Below, one piece after another: positions 51,818-61,328 of a stretch of DNA of 64,000 bases (position 1 is the stretch's first letter; each line of letters begins with the position of its first letter). The stretch spans positions 124,001 through 188,000 of the forward strand of contig NZ_WNZY01000006.1 in assembly GCF_009725205.1 (NCBI RefSeq). Reading direction: 5' to 3'. The translations under genes and the position numbers were made by a program. The notes beneath the pieces are model-generated. The model was not told the origin of the DNA. It saw only the letters and a list, made by a program, of their open reading frames with translations, and did no database searches. The DNA is from Paenibacillus timonensis (GTDB taxonomy: Bacteria > Bacillota > Bacilli > Paenibacillales > Paenibacillaceae).

Positions 51818-52870
51818 ATGTCTACAGCTGAACCGATAAAATTAACGTCTTTATCCAGCAAAGGAGGCTGCGGCTGCAAAATCGGCCCGGCTGACCTGAT
51901 GCAGGTCATTCGGAGCCTCCCGCCTACGGTGCCGAATCCCGATTTGTTGGTGGGCCTCGATACAAGCGATGATGCCGGGGTTTACCGGTTAAACGATGAA
52001 CTGGCACTGGTGCAAACGGTCGATTTCTTTACGCCGATCGTTGACGATCCGTATTCGTTCGGGCAAATCGCCGCAGCCAATGCGCTCAGCGATATTTACG
52101 CCATGGGCGGTAAGCCGCTCACGGTGCTGAACATCGTGGCATTTCCTATTTCTACATTGGATAAAAGCATCCTGGCTGACATCCTGCGCGGCGCGGGGGA
52201 TAAGGTTCAGGAAGCTGGGGCAACGCTGGTAGGCGGCCATTCCATCGACGATAAGGAGCCGAAATTCGGCTTAGCTGTTACGGGGCTTGTGCACCCGGAT
52301 AAGGTTAGAACGAATGCCGGCGCCAAGCCGGGGGACAAGCTGATCCTGACGAAACCGATCGGCGTCGGCATTATGACGACCTCGATTAAGAAGGATCAGT
52401 TGACGGCAGAAGAGACGCAGCGGGTCACCACGGTCATGGCTACCCTGAACAAGACGGCTGCTGAAGTGATGGAGCCGTATGACGTGCATGCTTGTACGGA
52501 TGTGACCGGTTTTGGCTTGATGGGTCATGCCCTGGAAATGGCCAAGGGCAGCGGCACGGGGATCACCATCTCGCAAGGAAGCGTACCCGTGCTTCCGCGC
52601 GTGCGCGAATTGGCGGAGCAAGGGTTTGTCCCTGGGGGGACCAAAAACAATTATGCCCACGTGGAGGCGGACATCACGTTCCCGGATTCGTTGGACCAGA
52701 CCGACCGCTATATTTTGTGCGATGCGGTTACGTCCGGTGGATTGCTGATCTCGGTGAACCCGGACCAAAGCGAACAACTGTTGGCTGAACTGCGGAAAGC
52801 CGGCGTCGAGGCAAGCTTGATCGGTAAGGTCACCGAAGAACACCCGGGTCGTATCGTGGTGGAAGCGTAG
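51818..52870 (+). CDS. selD: selenide, water dikinase (selenophosphate synthase)
   Basis: Makes selenophosphate from selenide and ATP. 350 aa; the active-site region KGGCGCKIGPADL has C18 and C20 with lysine 21, a cysteine rather than selenocysteine form. LDTSDDAGVY and VQTVDFFTPIVDDPYSFGQI hold the ATP/Mg aspartates; GGHSIDDKEPKFGLAVTG follows. GGAAGG precedes the ATG. It is 16 bp from mnmH, which uses its product. Confidence 0.96.
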   Translation: MSTAEPIKLTSLSSKGGCGCKIGPADLMQVIRSLPPTVPNPDLLVGLDTSDDAGVYRLNDELALVQTVDFFTPIVDDPYSFGQIAAANALSDIYAMGGKPLTVLNIVAFPISTLDKSILADILRGAGDKVQEAGATLVGGHSIDDKEPKFGLAVTGLVHPDKVRTNAGAKPGDKLILTKPIGVGIMTTSIKKDQLTAEETQRVTTVMATLNKTAAEVMEPYDVHACTDVTGFGLMGHALEMAKGSGTGITISQGSVPVLPRVRELAEQGFVPGGTKNNYAHVEADITFPDSLDQTDRYILCDAVTSGGLLISVNPDQSEQLLAELRKAGVEASLIGKVTEEHPGRIVVEA

Positions 52871-52886
52871 GAAGGGGTTTGCAGCA

Positions 52887-53927
52887 TTGGATATGTTTCA
52901 GGATCTAGGCCTGGAGGAATGGGCGGAACAACGGGAGAGCAAAGCCATCACGATGATCGACGTGAGATCTCCTTCCGAATTTGCTGAATCAACGATTCCG
53001 GGCAGCTTGAATATTCCGCTCTTTGACGATCAGGAACGGGCGGAAATCGGAACTTTATATAAACAAGTGAGCGTGGATGCCGCCAAACAACGCGGGCTTG
53101 AAGTCGTTTCGGCCAAGCTACCGGACTTTGTTCGGAAGTTTGCGGAAATTTCCGGGCGAAAAGCGGTGTTTTGCTGGCGCGGAGGTATGCGTAGCCGGAC
53201 GACGGCTACGCTGCTCAGCCTCATGGACATTCACACGTACCGACTGGCGGGCGGGTATCGGGCTTATCGCCAGTGGGTCGTCAGCACGCTGGAGGGAATG
53301 GAATTTGCTCCCGATTTGACGGTGATCCACGGGAATACAGGAAGCGGTAAGACGCTGCTGCTGCGAAAACTTCAGGAACAAGGGTATCCTGTTATGGATC
53401 TGGAAGGGATGGCCGGGCATCGGGGATCGGTATTTGGCCAAATCGGGCTGCAAGCCCGTAACCAGAAGATGTTCGACTCCTTGCTGCTGGAGGACCTGCT
53501 GCGTTACCGCGAAGCTCCTTATGTGCTAATGGAAGCAGAAAGTAAACGGATCGGTAAGGTGGTCGTACCCGATTTTCTCATGGCGAAGAAAGAACGGGGC
53601 CGTCACATTCGTATCGATCTGCCGACGGACGTCCGCGTACAGATCATTTTGGAGGATTACGAGCCCTGGAACAATCCAGAGGCCTGCCTGCAAGCGTTCC
53701 GCAAGATCAAATCGAAGATTCACACGCCAATTGCTGCGGAAATCGAACAAAGCTTGCTCTCAAGCCGTTACGACCGGGCGATTGAACTGCTGCTGATTTA
53801 CTATTATGATCCAAGATACGCTCACACGGAGAATCAATACGAAGACGCTGATTTTACAGTGATTCGTGCGGGCTCGGTCGATGAGGCGGTCACGGAGGCG
53901 GAACGGTTATTGCCTCAGCCGGTTTAA
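52887..53927 (+). CDS. mnmH: tRNA 2-selenouridine synthase
   Basis: 346 aa from TTG 52887 (GAAGGGG) or ATG 52893. Rhodanese domain 1-135 with catalytic C96 in KAVFCWRGGMRSR, then a P-loop GNTGSGKT at 149-156. This pair defines MnmH/SelU/YbbB, which swaps sulfur for selenium at the wobble uridine of certain tRNAs. With selD it forms a complete tRNA-selenation operon. No SelA or SelB is visible in the window. Confidence 0.95.
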   Translation: MDMFQDLGLEEWAEQRESKAITMIDVRSPSEFAESTIPGSLNIPLFDDQERAEIGTLYKQVSVDAAKQRGLEVVSAKLPDFVRKFAEISGRKAVFCWRGGMRSRTTATLLSLMDIHTYRLAGGYRAYRQWVVSTLEGMEFAPDLTVIHGNTGSGKTLLLRKLQEQGYPVMDLEGMAGHRGSVFGQIGLQARNQKMFDSLLLEDLLRYREAPYVLMEAESKRIGKVVVPDFLMAKKERGRHIRIDLPTDVRVQIILEDYEPWNNPEACLQAFRKIKSKIHTPIAAEIEQSLLSSRYDRAIELLLIYYYDPRYAHTENQYEDADFTVIRAGSVDEAVTEAERLLPQPV

Positions 53928-53938
53928 ATCTTGTAAGT

Positions 53939-53978
53939 TTCTAAACAGCTCGCAGGTGGTTCTGTGGGCTGTTTTTTT
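53939..53978 (+). terminator. probable terminator of selD-mnmH
   Basis: AACAGCTCGCAG and TTCTGTGGGCTGTT form an imperfect stem, then seven T residues. Confidence 0.65.
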
Positions 53979-54068
53979 GGCGGCATCATTTTGGGGATGG
54001 AAAATACAGACAATCGGCTTTACAATAGAGAAGAAGAAAATATTGGGAAAAGTGGGAAGGTGAAACGG

Positions 54069-56468
54069 TTGAAGCAACAGGTTCATAAAGTCGGCAAGGC
54101 AGCTGGCAGGAAGTCGTCGGCCAAACTAGCATTCATTGGATTGGTTACGCTTTCAGTGGCTTTGCCGCAAGGTGCGGCGTTCGCGGAGGATGCAGCGGCA
54201 TCCTCAACATCAACAACTACGGTCGTCGTAGATTCGGGAAATGCTGGTACCGGCTCGTCCAAATCGGGGAACAGGACACCAGATCCATCCAAAGCGAAAA
54301 TCACAAAAGAACAGGCCATTGCCAAGGTTCGGGAGTGGTTTCCGGCGTTGGAAGCCGCCACAGTATCGCAGGTGGAGTATGGCGTGAATAATGTGTACCC
54401 GGCACCAAGTAATCAAGATGTATGGACCATTCAATGGCAAGTAGAAGTAGAGAATGGAAGTTATGGCTTTAGCAGCCAAGTCGACGCGATCACGGGGGAC
54501 TTGATTCATACATACATCAGTTTTCCGCGGGAAGGCAACAAGTCGTATTATCCTCCGAAAATTACGAGAGAGCAGGCCTTGGAGAAGGCGAAGGCTTTTC
54601 TGGCCAAAGCCGTTCCATCGTTATCTGTGGACGAGGTGAAGGAAAGCGATTCGATGTTTTTCTCGGATGCACCGACTTTATTGGGTCCCGTGAATTATAG
54701 CTTTAATTTCAGTGTTCTGAAGAACGGCCTGCCCTCCGGTTTTGAATCGATCTATATCACGATTACCGGCGATGGCGAAGTGACGCATTTCAGCCGACCA
54801 GGGGAGAAGCTGGATTATCCGTCCTCCGTTCCGACGGTTTCGAAAGCCGATGCGGAGAAGAAATTCCGAGAGGAGTTCCAGGTTGAGCTGGGGTATCTCC
54901 CCGTGTACAAGAACGGCGTCATCTCGGATTGGGTATTGGTTTGGGGCCCTGCCTCAGACACTACTCAGCCCATCAACGCGTTGACCGGACACAAGATTAA
55001 CAGCGAAGGCGAAGAGATCACCGCCACAAAGGTAACCTACAGCGACGTGCCAACGGGGACCAAGCTGTTTCAGCCACGGACGTCCACGACGGAATTGACG
55101 TCCGACGAAGCCGCCAAGCTGGTGGAACAAATCGTCTTTATTCCGGAAGGACGGGAGCTACGTTATCCGAACCTGGATAAGGATTATCAAAATCCGGAGC
55201 GGAAGACATGGCGCTTAAGATGGGAAGAGGAGCGCCAAAACATGGCGGGACCTTTCAATTTCCCCGCGCAATCGTCCGCAACGGTCGATGCCTTGACCGG
55301 ACAAATCATGGAATTCCAGATTGAATCCTATAATTACGGCGAACCGCGCGAACCATTGGCGGCCCCTTCGGGAGCAACTAAACTTAATTACGAGCAAGCG
55401 AAACAGCGCGCCCTGGAGTGGGTCAACCAGCTGTATCCGCAAGCAAGCCGGGACTTGAAGTTGATGGAACGCGGAGAGTCTTGGAGCCGCCTCTCGAACG
55501 GGGAGCAATTCCGCTTCGAACTTAACCGCTACGTGAACGACATTCCGGTGCTCAGCGGAGGGCTAAACATTACAGTAGACGCCTACGGCCGATTGTTCTT
55601 CTATTCGATCAACCGCGGCGAAGTTCCGGCGAATATGCCTGACGGCAAGGCCGTGACCGTAACTGCTGAACAAGCGCTCAAATCGTATTTGGACAGTTAT
55701 GAACTGGAATTGCAATATTCCCAAATCGGCGGGTATACCATCGATAATACTTACGTGGAGCCGAAGGTTTACCTGGTCTATTCTCCGCAGGCCAAGGATC
55801 CATCGAAGGCTTACCAGATGCAGAATGCCGTGACCGGGAAATGGGTGACCACCTTTGAGGACCTTCGTACGGAACAAATGGGGGGCAACATAGAACCGAA
55901 AGATCTGAAAGGACATTGGGCGGAAGCCGATTTAAAGACGTTGATCCAATACCGTATTCTTGAACCGGATGAACAAGGAAACCTGAAACCGGACGAATCG
56001 ATCACATTGGGTGAATGGTTAACCTATGCCGTCAAAGCGGCAAATCCTTATTATAACGGTTACGTGCAGGCTTCCTCTTCCGCAGCGAAGGCAGGTATAC
56101 CGGTGGACCATCCGTACTATCAGGTGGTGAGTTACGCTGCCGAGTTAGGATGGATTGATACCATTGACCCTTCGCTATTGGATAAGGTGCTGACGCGGGA
56201 ACAACTGGCCGTCTTGCTGACTTCGATCGTCAAATACGATCGGCTGGCCAACTTCTATGGGAAAGACGTATTGAACCCTCAGTTTAGCGATGCGGAGAAA
56301 ATCAACCGGCCTGGCGAAGTCGCCATCGCGGTACGACTTGGTTTGCTGCAGGGGCAAAACGGCAAATTCAACCCGCAGCGCCCTGTCACCAAAGCCGAAG
56401 CCGCCTCTATCCTCATGAGATTGGTGAAGCTACAAGGCAAAACCGACCAGGCGATCGGCTTGGAATAA
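54069..56468 (+). CDS. secreted YcdB/PepSY-repeat protein with SLH-like end
   Basis: About 800 aa from TTG 54069 (GGAAGGTG at the right distance; ATG 53998 and GTG 54060 are in frame). Signal peptide around KLAFIGLVTLSVALPQGAAF ending AFA. Then four or five repeats starting ITKEQAIAKVREWFP, ITREQALEKAKAFL, VSKADAEKKFREEF and LNYEQAKQRALEWVN, the YcdB/YcdC-PepSY pattern. The last 180 residues hold SLH-like units (DLKGHWAEADLKTLIQYRIL; NRPGEVAIAVRLGLLQGQNG) that would tether it to the cell wall. Role unknown, perhaps regulation of extracellular proteolysis. Confidence 0.87.
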   Translation: MKQQVHKVGKAAGRKSSAKLAFIGLVTLSVALPQGAAFAEDAAASSTSTTTVVVDSGNAGTGSSKSGNRTPDPSKAKITKEQAIAKVREWFPALEAATVSQVEYGVNNVYPAPSNQDVWTIQWQVEVENGSYGFSSQVDAITGDLIHTYISFPREGNKSYYPPKITREQALEKAKAFLAKAVPSLSVDEVKESDSMFFSDAPTLLGPVNYSFNFSVLKNGLPSGFESIYITITGDGEVTHFSRPGEKLDYPSSVPTVSKADAEKKFREEFQVELGYLPVYKNGVISDWVLVWGPASDTTQPINALTGHKINSEGEEITATKVTYSDVPTGTKLFQPRTSTTELTSDEAAKLVEQIVFIPEGRELRYPNLDKDYQNPERKTWRLRWEEERQNMAGPFNFPAQSSATVDALTGQIMEFQIESYNYGEPREPLAAPSGATKLNYEQAKQRALEWVNQLYPQASRDLKLMERGESWSRLSNGEQFRFELNRYVNDIPVLSGGLNITVDAYGRLFFYSINRGEVPANMPDGKAVTVTAEQALKSYLDSYELELQYSQIGGYTIDNTYVEPKVYLVYSPQAKDPSKAYQMQNAVTGKWVTTFEDLRTEQMGGNIEPKDLKGHWAEADLKTLIQYRILEPDEQGNLKPDESITLGEWLTYAVKAANPYYNGYVQASSSAAKAGIPVDHPYYQVVSYAAELGWIDTIDPSLLDKVLTREQLAVLLTSIVKYDRLANFYGKDVLNPQFSDAEKINRPGEVAIAVRLGLLQGQNGKFNPQRPVTKAEAASILMRLVKLQGKTDQAIGLE

Positions 56469-56494
56469 CGCCGGTATGTGAATGGAGAAGGCAG

Positions 56495-56521
56495 AGAGAG
56501 GCCGTGAGGCCTCTCTTTTTT
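56495..56521 (+). terminator. terminator after the YcdB/SLH gene
   Basis: GAGAGGCC and GGCCTCTC arms with a short loop, followed by six T residues. Confidence 0.92.
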
Positions 56522-56759
56522 GTAAGCTTGGCTGGAAGAGGAACTGGAGTGGCTAATTGGATATCTTCCACTTCATGACTCTATCCTGCGTCAACGTTTC
56601 ACTTTAATTGGAAATCCTACAACTAATTTGCGCCAATTGACCGTGGAGCGCTAACTTTTCCTATATTAACTGCCTTTTTTCCAACTAGTGATGCCCCCAT
56701 ACCACCTTTCGCGAAAAATAGATGTTAGATTTCCATTTATTTACTAGGCCGTCCGCCTG
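56522..56759. other. 238-bp intergenic region without a supported gene
   Basis: No open frame with a ribosome site. The sequence is AT-richer than the flanks, with TTTTTTCC and TTTATTTAC tracts, and reads as decayed or leader DNA before the MerR promoter. Confidence 0.5.
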
Positions 56760-56790
56760 TTGACTCTCCCCTTTGAGGAGGCCTTACGCT
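56760..56790 (+). promoter_or_regulatory. MerR-type promoter of the TipAL/Mta-like gene
   Basis: TTGACT (56760-56765) and TACGCT (56785-56790) are 19 bp apart, and CTCCCCTTTGAGGAGG forms the dyad inside the spacer. The GACTCTCCCC word is close to known TipAL/Mta operators. Autoregulation of the gene at 56861 is likely. Confidence 0.82.
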
Positions 56791-56860
56791 CAATAAGCGG
56801 ACGTCGTGAGGCCGATGTGGAACAACGACGAGACCGTCAAGAAAAAGGAGGAGATGTTCG

Positions 56861-57631
56861 ATGTTATACACCGTCAAAGAGGTGTCGGATCTTTCGGGAG
56901 TGACGATCAAGACGCTGCATCATTACCACAAGATTGGCTTATTGAAGCCGCAGGATATCAGTGAAGCCGGCTATCGGTTATATGGCGAACGGGAACTGGA
57001 GCGGCTTCAGGAGATCCTGTTCTACCGGGAACTGGAGCTGCCACTGGCGCAGATCCAGTCGCTGCTGGAAGAGGAGCGGAAACGCGGCGACATTTTGGCG
57101 GAGCAACGGGAACTGTTGCGCAGCCGAAAGCGGAGGCTGGACTCCATTCTGCAGACGCTGGAGAAGTCGATAGAGAGTACAGCTTCAGGAGAAGAGCTAA
57201 CAGGCGAGGAATTGTTTGTTGGTTTTGCCGATGAAGCGGAGTGGCGTGAGGCCTTGCGAGAGCAGGAGGAGTATTTGAGCGATACCTACGGAGTGGAGGT
57301 CCCTGGGCCCCAACCCATCGATGTGCCGGAACTGAACGAGCAGGCCAAGGAGGCTATGGAATTTACAATCAAAATGGTGGAGGCCTTACGTTCTGGAATA
57401 TCCCACCAGGATGAGGGAATCCGGCATTTCATCGACGACCATCTAGCTTTTATGAAGAAGCACGACCATCCCGCAACTCCTGCGGATTTCGCAGCCCAAG
57501 CTCGATTTTTCCTCAGTGACGAATTCCACCGCGCGATGCTGGAAGGACAACAAACCGGGTTGGCGTATTATTTGTTGGCTGCGGCCGAAGCCTATGCCGC
57601 CAATTCTCCGGAAGTCGGAAAGGATCGATAG
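56861..57631 (+). CDS. TipAL/Mta-type MerR regulator
   Basis: 256 aa, ATG with AAAGGAGGAG. MerR helix-turn-helix at 1-70 (YTVKEVSDLSGVTIKTLHHY), a coiled coil (75-110), and a TipAS drug-binding domain to the end (DHPATPADFAAQARFFLSDE is typical). Such proteins sense bulky antibiotics and activate multidrug genes; no efflux gene is adjacent here. Confidence 0.92.
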   Translation: MLYTVKEVSDLSGVTIKTLHHYHKIGLLKPQDISEAGYRLYGERELERLQEILFYRELELPLAQIQSLLEEERKRGDILAEQRELLRSRKRRLDSILQTLEKSIESTASGEELTGEELFVGFADEAEWREALREQEEYLSDTYGVEVPGPQPIDVPELNEQAKEAMEFTIKMVEALRSGISHQDEGIRHFIDDHLAFMKKHDHPATPADFAAQARFFLSDEFHRAMLEGQQTGLAYYLLAAAEAYAANSPEVGKDR

Positions 57632-57656
57632 CGCTAATTTCATGTGTGAACCCCAA

Positions 57657-57690
57657 AAGCTCCCGCGACAGCATGTCCGGGGGCTTATTT
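57657..57690 (+). terminator. terminator after the MerR gene
   Basis: AAGCTCCCG and CGGGGGCTT arms with a 12-nt loop, followed by ATTTTAC. Moderate strength. Confidence 0.65.
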
Positions 57691-57795
57691 TACATTTCGC
57701 GGGCTGAATTGGTCCAGATACTTATGGTAAAATCAGGTTACCGCCGAGAAATGAAGAAGTTTCGAGGCAGCCTTTACAGGAGAGGAGTCAGATCG

Positions 57796-58254
57796 ATGCT
57801 AAAGATGTTTCAATATAACTGGCAGGTCCGGGACGAATGGTTTGTCTGGTGCGAGAACGTCTCAGAAGAAGAACTGTTGCGCAAGCGAGTGGGTGGTGTT
57901 GGGAATATCCTGCAGACGCTGTTTCACATCGCCGACGTGGAGTGGAGCTGGATCCGCTCTATCCAAGGGAAACCGGATTTCCAGGAGGATTTTAAATCTT
58001 TTATGTCCTTAGAATTGGTAAAAAAGCTTTCGGACTCCTTTCATACGGAAGTTGAGGCATTTCTTCAAACTTGGACCAACGAAATGGACGGATTGCTTAT
58101 CACCGATCCATGGGGGAGAGAGTTTACGCAAGGCGAAATCCTTCGCCATGTCATCGCCCACGAAATCCATCATATCGGGCAGTTGTCCGTTTGGTCTCGG
58201 GAATTGGGAATGACGCCAGTCTCGCCTAATTTTATCAACCGGGGAATTCGATAG
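57796..58254 (+). CDS. DinB-family protein
   Basis: 152 aa from ATG 57796 (GAGGAG); the open frame reaches back to 57646 through the terminator and is not coding there. LQTLFHIADVEWSWIRSIQG and HVIAHEIHHIGQLSVWSREL hold the metal histidines, as in Bacillus DinB/YizA-type proteins. Fifth DinB-family gene of the window. Confidence 0.88.
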   Translation: MLKMFQYNWQVRDEWFVWCENVSEEELLRKRVGGVGNILQTLFHIADVEWSWIRSIQGKPDFQEDFKSFMSLELVKKLSDSFHTEVEAFLQTWTNEMDGLLITDPWGREFTQGEILRHVIAHEIHHIGQLSVWSRELGMTPVSPNFINRGIR

Positions 58255-58317
58255 CTTTTCTCAAAATAGGGCAATCTAATCCATATATCCCAATTTACGC
58301 ACCGAGGAGGAAGCGGC

Positions 58318-58869
58318 TTGAGACAGAACATTCAGGTGCCTTATGGTTACGAGCCCCCGGCCCCGAGCCGGAAAGGCACACTGATCTTTTACGATTCCTT
58401 TGAGCATATTTCGGACGAAGGGCTCACGCGGGCTGCCGAAGAGGCGGAGAACCGTAAGTTTACAAAGTTGGTTCTCTACCCGCTGCATGAAGAAACGGTG
58501 AGACGGATGGCCAAAGAACCGGTGGGCCCCTTCTATCGAAGGGAAGATCGGCTTCATGAATGGAGACGGGACCAGGAGGGAACCCGGCTGCCCATCGCTG
58601 TAGAGGGTTGGGAAGGGAAGCGAAAAAAGTACACGCCCATCGACGCCGCCCTTCGTCATTTGACCGAGGTCTATCCAGCGCCACATTTTCTATATCTCAC
58701 GCCGGAGATGGCGAACCAGTTTGCCTCCTTCTCCTCTTTTGAGGAATGGATCGTCAAGATCCGGCTTCTGCTGGCAGCTGAGCCGGGTCATCCGCACCCA
58801 CGGCTGGCAAAATTCAGCCATCGTTGGGATCTTGCCGGCGGGCATTTGGATTCGCTTGATAGGGAGTAG
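58318..58869 (+). CDS. conserved hypothetical protein
   Basis: 183 aa from TTG 58318 with GAGGAGGAAG upstream. Soluble, basic and aromatic-rich; KGTLIFYDSFEHISDEGLTR and PHFLYLTPEMANQFASFSSF are the most distinctive stretches. I do not recognise a domain. It sits 29 bp ahead of the LOG-family gene and may be cotranscribed with it. Confidence 0.75.
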   Translation: MRQNIQVPYGYEPPAPSRKGTLIFYDSFEHISDEGLTRAAEEAENRKFTKLVLYPLHEETVRRMAKEPVGPFYRREDRLHEWRRDQEGTRLPIAVEGWEGKRKKYTPIDAALRHLTEVYPAPHFLYLTPEMANQFASFSSFEEWIVKIRLLLAAEPGHPHPRLAKFSHRWDLAGGHLDSLDRE

Positions 58870-58898
58870 TTCTTATTCATCTTGCAGGAGGGAAGAGG

Positions 58899-59474
58899 AT
58901 GAAATCGATTTGCGTATTTGCCGGCTCGCAGTTTGGCGAAGATGAGCAATTCCGCTTGAAGGCGGAACAACTGGGGATTGTTATGGCACAAAGGGGATAC
59001 CGCTTAATCTTTGGGGGATCCAGGCACGGTCTGATGGGTACGGTAGCGGATGCGGTCTTATCAACTGGCGGGGAAGCGGTTGGTATCATGCCCTCCGGTT
59101 TGATCCACGGTGAAATGGCCCATCCGGGGCTGACGCAGTTTATCGAAGTTGAAGGGATGCATGCCCGCAAGGCGAAAATGAGCGAAATGGCCGACGGATT
59201 TATCGCCTTACCTGGTGGTTTTGGTACGCTGGAGGAGCTGTTTGAGGTGCTGTGCTGGCTGCAAATCGGTATTCACCAGAAGCCGGTCGGTGTCCTTAAT
59301 GTACAGGGTTATTACGAACCGCTGATGGAGCTGGTGAATTCCTGCGTCCGGGCGGGGTTTGTACACCCCGGGCATGAATCTTTGCTCAATCTAGCCGAGG
59401 ATCCGGGGGAGTTATTGTCCCAAATGGAGAGCTTCGTGCCGTCCATTGCGGAGAAGAAATGGAAGCAGGGCTGA
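58899..59474 (+). CDS. LOG-family protein (nucleoside monophosphate phosphoribohydrolase-like)
   Basis: 191 aa, ATG with GGAGGGAAGAGG. The signature PGGFGTLEELFE lies near residue 107, and the Rossmann-like start ICVFAGSQFGEDEQF and GGSRHGLMGTVADAV are typical of LOG/TIGR00730 proteins, which cleave the N-glycosidic bond of (cytokinin) nucleoside monophosphates. Physiological substrate in bacteria not known. Confidence 0.9.
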   Translation: MKSICVFAGSQFGEDEQFRLKAEQLGIVMAQRGYRLIFGGSRHGLMGTVADAVLSTGGEAVGIMPSGLIHGEMAHPGLTQFIEVEGMHARKAKMSEMADGFIALPGGFGTLEELFEVLCWLQIGIHQKPVGVLNVQGYYEPLMELVNSCVRAGFVHPGHESLLNLAEDPGELLSQMESFVPSIAEKKWKQG

Positions 59475-59523
59475 AACCTGCGAATGAAGGAAGTACACTC
59501 ATATAACGAACGGAGGCGGACGA

Positions 59524-60846
59524 ATGGACAGGATGAACACACAGCCTAAGAGTAGAAGCGTCTGGAAAGTCGCCAGCCTGCTCCTGCTGGCTGTCCTCTT
59601 GATCGCGGGATGCTCCGCTAGGCAGGGAGCGGCGGACCATCCTGCGCCTTCCGCTAGCGAAGGTAATGGAAATGGCGGTCCGGGGGCAAACCAGGGGGAG
59701 GCGTCACCATCCACTCCTGAAGCGCCGGACACACCGGAGACGCCGCCCGATCCAACAGCCGAGCTGCTGGCCCAGCTAAGCACCGATGAGAAAATCGGCC
59801 AGCTGGTTCTGGTGGGGATGGAGGGGACGAAGCCGGACGACGCGACCCGCTCACTTATCGAAGAGTACCACGTTGGGGGCTTTATTTTTTATAAGGACAA
59901 TATCCAGGACACAACGCAGGCTTTTGAATTGTTTAACGGCTTGAAAGCCGCGAATGCGAAGCAGCCGGTGCCGCTGTTTATGAGCGTTGACGAGGAAGGC
60001 GGGCGGGTTAGCCGAATGCCGGGAGAACTAGCGAAACTGCCGACCGCACGTAAGATCGGGAACACAGGCAGCGAAGAATTGGCCGGACAAATTGGCGGCA
60101 TCCTGGGCCGTGAGCTGGCCGGCTTCGGCCTGAACCTGGACTTCGCCCCGGTGCTTGACGTTAACAGCAACCCGGATAATCCGGTGATCGGGGATCGGGC
60201 ATTCGGCACGAAGCCGGAGATCGTCAGCCGTATGGGCATTGCCGTTATGAAGGGGATTCGGGAGCAGGACGTCATTCCGGTCGTGAAGCATTTTCCGGGG
60301 CATGGCGATACTTCCGTGGATTCACATCTCGGGTTGCCGGTCGTTGAACATGATTTGGCCCGGCTGCGGAAGCTGGATCTCGTGCCCTTTAAGCAGGCCA
60401 TTCAAGAAGGGGCTGACGTCGTCATGATCGCTCATCTGCTCATGCCGAAGCTGGATTCTGAGCACCCGGCTTCCTTTTCCAAGGCGGTGATTGATGATTT
60501 GCTGCGGAAGGAGCTTGGATACGAGGGGACAATCATTTCCGATGATATGACGATGGGCGCCATCGTCGAACATTACGATATCGCTGACGCTGCCGTGCAG
60601 TTCGTTCAGGCTGGCGGGAATATCGTGCTGGTCGGCCATGATCATGAGAAGGAGAAGCAGGTGATCCAGGCGCTCCGTGATGCGGTCAGCTCCGGTAAGA
60701 TATCGGCGGAAACGTTGGACGAACGGGTTTACAACGTACTGAAGCTGAAGGAGAAGTATGCCCTCACCAATGATTCAGCGCCGGGGCCTGATACGGAACA
60801 GTTGAATCGTGATATCGCCAATACCTTGAAGCCTTACGGATTATGA
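59524..60846 (+). CDS. nagZ: lipoprotein beta-N-acetylhexosaminidase (GH3, NagZ-type)
   Basis: 440 aa, ATG with GGAGGCGG. Lipobox VLLIAGC gives a membrane-anchored exported protein. A proline-rich linker is followed by the GH3 barrel: GGFIFYKDNI, the nucleotide-sugar pocket KHFPGHGDTSVDSHLGLP (with the Asp/His dyad loop) and the catalytic Asp in IISDDMTMGAI. Releases GlcNAc from peptidoglycan or chitin fragments. Its end overlaps the convergent gene by 13 bp. Confidence 0.9.
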   Translation: MDRMNTQPKSRSVWKVASLLLLAVLLIAGCSARQGAADHPAPSASEGNGNGGPGANQGEASPSTPEAPDTPETPPDPTAELLAQLSTDEKIGQLVLVGMEGTKPDDATRSLIEEYHVGGFIFYKDNIQDTTQAFELFNGLKAANAKQPVPLFMSVDEEGGRVSRMPGELAKLPTARKIGNTGSEELAGQIGGILGRELAGFGLNLDFAPVLDVNSNPDNPVIGDRAFGTKPEIVSRMGIAVMKGIREQDVIPVVKHFPGHGDTSVDSHLGLPVVEHDLARLRKLDLVPFKQAIQEGADVVMIAHLLMPKLDSEHPASFSKAVIDDLLRKELGYEGTIISDDMTMGAIVEHYDIADAAVQFVQAGGNIVLVGHDHEKEKQVIQALRDAVSSGKISAETLDERVYNVLKLKEKYALTNDSAPGPDTEQLNRDIANTLKPYGL

Positions 60847-61163
60847 TCCTTAACACTTTCTGGGTGGTACTGGTACCGGTTCAAGTCAATCCGGCCGCCC
60901 GGCAGAACTTCTACGCCTTCCGCTTCCAGATTCCAAGTCTGTTCCTGCACCGCTGCTTCCTCCTGCAAGGCGATTTCTCCCTTCCCGTTGACTACCCGGT
61001 ACCAAGGTAAACTGTATTTGACACTCATGCTGTGAAGGATACGGACGACCTGCCTGGCCGCGCGGGGACTTCCTGCGGCGGCGGCGATCTGACCGTAGGT
61101 CATCACTTGTCCTTGCGGGATGGCGGAGATAATTTCGATGGTTCGTGCGGTGAACGGCTGCAT
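60834..61163 (-). CDS. alkyltransferase-like DNA repair protein
   Basis: 109 aa from ATG 61163 (AAGGAG 9 bp upstream; TTG 61184 is in frame). MTYGQIAAAAGSPRAARQVV is the MGMT helix-turn-helix with the base-flipping arginine finger; the active site reads PWYRVV instead of PCHRV, so the alkyl-accepting cysteine is missing. This defines ATL proteins, which flag O6-alkylguanine for excision repair. Overlaps nagZ tail to tail. Confidence 0.9.
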   Translation of the reverse strand: MQPFTARTIEIISAIPQGQVMTYGQIAAAAGSPRAARQVVRILHSMSVKYSLPWYRVVNGKGEIALQEEAAVQEQTWNLEAEGVEVLPGGRIDLNRYQYHPESVKDHNP

Positions 61164-61328
61164 GGGCGAAAACTCCTTATTCAAACGATAGGATCTATAC
61201 CGTTTTTATACCACGCCGACGAGACAAGTTCCAGTCTCCATTCAATGAAGACTGGAGCTTAGAGCTCGCTGCGACGGTAACTATCCGCCAGCCTGAATCG
61301 TATACTGACCATAAGGCAGACGGGAGGA

